Shown here in pieces: positions 58,733-64,000 of a stretch of 64,000 bases of DNA. A program made the translations under genes and the position numbers. The DNA comes from Chiridota heheva (Eukaryota > Echinodermata > Holothuroidea > Apodida > Chiridotidae), in NCBI GenBank assembly GCA_020152595.1, contig JAIGNY010001464.1, positions 1,412,001-1,476,000 of the forward strand. Reading direction: 5' to 3'. The first letter of the stretch is position 1. Every line of letters begins with the position of its first letter. Below the pieces are notes generated by a model. It ran no database searches, was not told the DNA's origin, and saw only the letters and a program-made list of their open reading frames with translations.

Positions 58733-61289
58733 CTTAAACTGAGAAAAATATATAACAAAGTTTATTATGCCTGACTGACTTACATACCCTGCAGCAAAAA
58801 CATGGAATTTTTCTAACATTTTAAAGTCAGAGAAATGTAATTCAAAACATTTTTGTCTGATATCAATAATGTTTTAAGAATGGTCAAGATGCACTTTAGA
58901 ATATTTTAATGATGTTTTAAAATTTCTTTCACATTGTTTACAAACATTTTACAAATATGTGCATCAAGCATTCTCAAATCAAAGTTACAAATATATTTTA
59001 CAGAAATGTCATAGGCCCTAATTATATGTTAAAATATTTTTGAAGAAAAAAATATAATATCAAACAAAATGTAAAAAAATGCATTTTCCCATCAAATCTC
59101 ACGCTATACACTTAAATATTAAATAAGATGTTAAAAAATCCAAACTTTAGTGTTCTAGTCATTTGTGTTATATATCATTTGTGTCATATATGTCATATAT
59201 GTCATTTGTGTTATATATGAACGTGAATTTAGGGAACGTGTTTGTTAATGCACACGTCTTTGTTTTTAAGATTTTGAAATATCATGATCAATTATAGTAC
59301 TATCATTTTAGGCTTTAGGTAATGACAAAGAGTGGATCAAGATGGTTCGTACGACTTTCTGAACTTCCTTCTCCCACCCCTCCCCTCAAACAAATGCATA
59401 AATGAACTAAAGAAAACGGTAAAAAGGACCAGAAAATGCTAAAAAAGTCCAAATGTCAGAATGTTGATATGATGACCTTTCTTCTATTTAGTTAGTTGCG
59501 TGTATCTGGGAAAGAACAGGAAAAAAAGGGGAAGGGGGGGGGGGGAGTTATGCCAACGTTCTAAAAACGGGGGTGCCCTTCCACATTTCCCGATAGAAAC
59601 GCCATTGTACTTCCAAAAGCTTGTTGTCTTATGGAAAATGCAGTTATCATTTTGAAAATAATTTTTTTAATTTTTCAAAGCTTCCCACGGTGCAGGTCAG
59701 GAGAAAAAAGAATATATATATTGTTCCCTATACGAACATCTGCAGTCGAGAATGATTAATTGACCGTGGTCTCACGTGATCATTTTTACATAACAATATA
59801 CCTTTAAGGCAGATATCGCGTAAAATGCGTACCGGACCATGAAGCGCCTTTTTGAAAGACTATGGACGAATATGCTCGCAAAAGCATGGGAATATATTTC
59901 ATTTCATAATAATCTTTATATGCTCTATTTTCACGTTCCACAGCTACCTCTTTATCGGTTATTTTTTTCTTTAGGATAACTATTATTTCAAAATCTACTA
60001 AACAATGGGAACAAAATTACAGATGTATTTGATGAAAGTCAGATCGGATTCCTTATTAGGTATCAATTATTAAATCGCCTTTATGCACATAATACAAAAC
60101 ATCGGAAAGAAGGCAAACATGCCTAAGATATACACTAACATTTTATTTTGTATTTGCATTTCTCTTTTAAAACTATTCTTGATAATGATTTTTTATATAT
60201 CGACTTTAATTTACATTTCTAATGCATTCAAGGGCATCGTAGCAGGTGAATTTGACGATGGGTTATTTGCATGACAACGAAAATAAATAAAATTGTCTTC
60301 TCATCTTCGGGAAATGTTTGTCATGATATTTACATTTGTTCCAGACACTATGAATTAGCGCCAAGGGCAAATTTTTCTTGTGGAAACCCTTGGAAATTCT
60401 GAAAATTTTGAACTTTAAGCCCCTGCAGGTTTGGTAGTTCATTTGAATACTCCTGATTTTTCTTTACCTTTTTGTTTTGTTCACCCACATAATACTGAAC
60501 TTCAAGATATTTGCTTTTTGGAATTTTTCGGTCAAAATTGAAATTTGAAAATGGTGATTATTATTCGGAAATATCAGAAAAAGGTGCAGGGCGGTGCATG
60601 CGATGGGTGCGTTCGCACCTCCCACAGACCGCCAACGTATACAAATCTCATATACCTCCCTATAATTCATGTGAAATTGGACAATTTTACTGTTAAAAGC
60701 ACCCCTCCTCCCCCTCCCTCCTGGAAAATATTGGCTCGTGCGTGCCTGGATAATTGTTTTTGCTCCCTGCGAGAAGGTCTATGCAGCTGAAATGGAATAC
60801 ATTTTTCCTAAGGCCAACACAGGTAGTCAGGATTTAGTGGGAGCAAATGCAAATGCAAATTTTCTCCCATTTTCTCCTGGTATGTTAAAAATGATCATGC
60901 TTAAAACGCAACAGGAAAAGTTATATTCATCATCTGGTTATAAAGTGATTAATAGGCAATCATTAACTATTTCATGTAGCCCACTTTAAATCGGTCGCGA
61001 CACCTTGCAACCGAAATATTTCTAAAAAATAATATAAAAATATTCCACCAAAAAGCGTTAAACATTTTACATTTTTCAGACACAAATGTGCAAAGTTTTA
61101 TGCTATTTTGTGATGTATAACGGGATGAGTGGGCTACCATGGCAGTGAGTGTAGCGAGGATCACATTATACGGGGAGCAAAAATTCTATCAGGGGTTAAA
61201 AAAATAATGCAAAATTGTCTGGTTACAAGTGGAACAATCGCTCTGATAAATTAAGTTTCCATTAAAGGTAACTTACTGCTAGAAATCTT
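58733..61289. other. No gene seen
   Basis: AT-rich. A small ATATATGTCATTTGTGT repeat lies at 59165-59220, and a G-run at 59535. Several frames of 60-83 codons have no recognisable content. Confidence 0.45.
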
Positions 61290-61515
61290 GTTCAATTTTC
61301 AAAAAAATTTGCTTCGTTTTCGGAAAATTTGCTTCATTTTGCCAAATTTTACCAAAATTTCTAATAGTTTTAGGCCTACCAATTTTTCTTAAAGTTGACA
61401 ATTTTGTACATTTTATTTTAATTTTTCCAATTTTACCTCCCAACTTGCAAGAAAGAATCCAACCGTGAATTTCACGGTGAAATCCTCCCTCCCGCTTCCT
61501 ACGCCTCTGATCACC
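61290..61515. repeat. Family G copy, inverted
   Basis: Reverse-strand text GATCAGAGGCGTAGGAAGCG, then AAATTGGTAGG-type and GAAAATTT words, parallels 52676-53180. Confidence 0.55.
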
Positions 61516-62209
61516 CACTCAACTTAAGTCGATTGCAGTGTCGAATACATAATTTTATGACCGAAGAGCACTGAAATGAAATATGATAATTATCTTAAAT
61601 GGAGCTACATCTTTGCCGGTATTGAACACTTGAACCAAATTCAAATAGTGTATATATTGTTATGAGGTATTGTCCCGGGGGCTCAAACATTAGGTTTCCT
61701 ACCTATATAGCAATCATTATTTGGGGGAAAAAGAACATGTAACTAGGGGAAATTGTTTTCCCCCTCCCCTCCTCCCTCCTCTGCCTACGCCACTGGACCG
61801 TGGTATTTTCTTGGCAAATTCTCAATTGTCTTTCATGATGCTTCTGTGACGACGAAACTGTTTTAGTTTACCGGATTAGGCTCCACAGGTGCAGGCCGTG
61901 CTACAAAGTCATACACAAAAGGATACAAGCACAAATGAACAAGAAACGAGCACGGACAAGGGAGGGTAGGAGGGAGGGGAGGGGGGGGGGGGGGGGCAAA
62001 GGCCACACGAAAAACAAACCCAACAACAGTCAAGGGATACACAAGCAAAAACGTGAACACAAAGGAGTCGTTTCAGAGCCACCCCATCCTAAGAAAAACT
62101 ACAAATAGCTTAGAAAAAACCACAATTAGCTAACTACAAGTAAATACCATACCAAAAGTTCCTAGCGTGGAACAAAAAGAAAACACAAACTAGAGAAAAA
62201 AAAATACTA
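61516..62209. other. No gene seen
   Basis: CCTACGCCACTGGAC near 61783 follows a C-rich run like other dispersed copies; a G-run lies at 61980-61997. Confidence 0.4.
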
Positions 62210-64000
62210 GACAAAAGGACTAGGACAACGAATAAATAAGTTTTGCCGAAAACGGGCCTTTTGCTTTAATTATTGTTCGAGAGGATTGATTCTTCTTGAA
62301 TAATACAAGTTTTAATAAAGTGTTTATCAGTGGTGAGACGGTTTTTACAATAATTACTAAGGAGTAAATCAATACGAGATTGAACGTTGGGAGGGGAGTG
62401 AAGGTTGACAAGTGCTAGTGGTGAAACCCAACGAGATATGTGGAAAATTATTTTTAGGGCATTAGCTGATTAGTTTGAAATTGCTCCAGTTTAGTGTTGG
62501 AGAGCAAAGGGATAATCAATAAGTGAGCGAATGAGGCTAGCATATAAAATTAAGGTTGGAGAAGGTGGTGCTATGGGATTGTAAGCACTCCCACATATAG
62601 CTGTATAGTAAACAGTTGAGAAGTGCGGACTTTGATTTCTTTATAACATTCTTTAAAATATCAAAATGAGGCTTAAAATTAAATCTAGTATCAAAATTAT
62701 ACCCACAAACTTAACTGAATTATAATTCGGTATAACAGGATCATTAAAAACTAAGATCGGAATAGAAACTGGACGGCGACGGGAGAAAACAATAGATTGA
62801 GATTTGGAAGGGTTAAGGAAGAATCTCTAGGCTGCACCAGCATTTAAAAAGGTTAATGTAATATTGCAAATCGTCCCTGGCAGCAAGAAAATATTTGGCC
62901 GACGACCAGACACCCAAGTCGTGCCCTGAGAGGTGCCCTTATTCACAACTTGAACCAATGGATCAGAAAAAAAACATTATTAATTTTCATGCGAATTTGT
63001 CTGTTGGATAAAAAGTCTGCAATTAAGCGAATAAATTTTACTGCGAGAGAGATCTTGTTAAGTTTAAAAAGTAGACCATTGTGCCATAACTTATCGAACC
63101 CCTTTCCGGCATTTAAGAGGGCAGTAAACATAAAATATCCCTTGGATAGGTTCAAAGCAATATGGTGAGACAACTTGGCTATCTGATCTGCGGTGCTGAA
63201 TTTTGAACGGAAACCAGCTTGGAAGTTATTAAAGAAATTAATATAGTTAAGATATGTAGTGAGCCCAGAACAGATGAACCTGTCGAGAAGTTTTGGTCTA
63301 TAATTCTTTGGTTTAGAATGATCCTTTCCCGGCTTGGGTATGAAAATAACTTGCCCCTTTAGAGAAAATTACAAACTTAAAACAAGTATTGTAGAGTTGA
63401 CAAAGAAAAGTTTTAAATTGAATAGAGCACTTTTTGATACGTAGGTAAGTAATTCCACCCCACCCCCTTCCAGGAGCCGTCTGTTTAGTATCTTGAGAGC
63501 TTTTTAGAGCTCAAGAACGGTAACAGAATTGAGTAAGCGGTGGTTGTCACCTCTCTCGCATTTTGAATTACAATAGAGGTTTAAAAAATTATTCTTTCAA
63601 ACAAAATTATTAATATAATTAAAATGATCATTGTCAAAGAAATTATCAGAACGGCCCTTGTACAGAGGCCAGAGTCAAAGTACATACGAAAACAATGGAT
63701 CTCTCGAGGTCAGTAGAGTAGGTAGGGTTATTATAGTTTAATGGAGTAGACTTAGTTTTAGATTTAGAAGATTGATTTAGGAGGTTGTTAACACTTTTCC
63801 AGAAATGGCGACTGTCAGACTTGTTGTCCAATTTAATACATTTATTATAAAGAGTCTGATTTTAAAAGAGTTTAATTTCAGCGCTTATTTGTCTACGGAT
63901 AACATTAATGTTGTGCCTAAGTAAGTGGCATTTATTTTTATCATAACTCCTACGTAAACGTCTGCGAAATTTAATATAATGAACAATATGCTGAGGTAAA
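62210..64000 (-). mobile_element. Non-LTR retrotransposon fragment (linker, reverse transcriptase, C-terminus)
   Basis: Reading minus: YYIKFRRRLRRSYDKNKCHL near 63970, LYNKCIKLDNKSDSRHFWKS near 63850, IPKPGKDHSKPKNYRP near 63330, then GYFMFTALLNAGKGFDKLWH near 63120. Next come SFL-type text and GTSQGTTW near 62920, FLNPSKSQSIVFSRR near 62800 and YASLIRSLIDYPFALQH near 62530. The YADD catalytic block is missing and there are several stops and frame changes, so it is dead. It continues past the right edge of the window. Confidence 0.82.

Overview
The window is AT-rich nuclear DNA of an animal: spliced genes with GT-AG introns, a tRNA-derived SINE, several broken non-LTR retrotransposons, many short inverted-repeat elements and long (TA)n and (ATT)n runs. 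The secreted signalling gene, the cystine-knot gene and the style of repeats suggest a marine invertebrate deuterostome, perhaps an echinoderm. This is an inference; no species marker is present.

Two real multi-exon genes can be reconstructed, both on the minus strand. The first (4444-25309) is a complete or nearly complete TGF-beta superfamily ligand of the BMP class (ADMP-, Vg1/univin- or nodal-like; subfamily not settled). It has five coding exons whose splice phases all agree: 25309-24778, 14131-13992, 7454-7349, 5778-5596 and 4889-4444, about 468 residues. The start codon is unresolved. The second gene (51706-37065) lies upstream in the same orientation. It has four phase-compatible exons (51706-51481, 49622-49566, 47350-47223, 37277-37065) encoding at least 207 residues of a cysteine-rich protein with two full and one partial C-terminal-cystine-knot-like units. 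I do not recognise it as a named family. Its 5' end is missing or lies beyond the window. Its stop codon is about 11.8 kb from the first exon of the BMP-class gene.

The rest is introns and intergenic DNA filled with repeats. Four non-LTR retrotransposon fragments, all minus strand and all broken, lie at 1-1165, 32890-34240, 43359-44692 and 62210-64000. Several short inverted-repeat (MITE or foldback) families occur in more than one copy, so they can be defined from this window alone: family A (ends GGATTAGTTCAG), family B (GGTATCGTCC), family C (ends CAGTC, with TCAAT target duplication in one copy) and family E (TTTGACCAT-rich). Minisatellites include a 42-bp array forming one arm of a foldback element (39840-42610), a 29-bp array split by a LINE insertion (42696-44852), a 451-bp higher-order array (21270-22520), a 40-bp array inside a GTCCGTCC-rich element (11740-13060), a 19-bp array (28759-29020), and an inverted pair of arrays around 55384-57690.

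Both genes encode secreted cystine-knot proteins; whether they act together cannot be told from sequence. No rRNA, CRISPR, operon or prokaryotic feature is present. Coordinates of dispersed repeats are approximate because they were read by eye.
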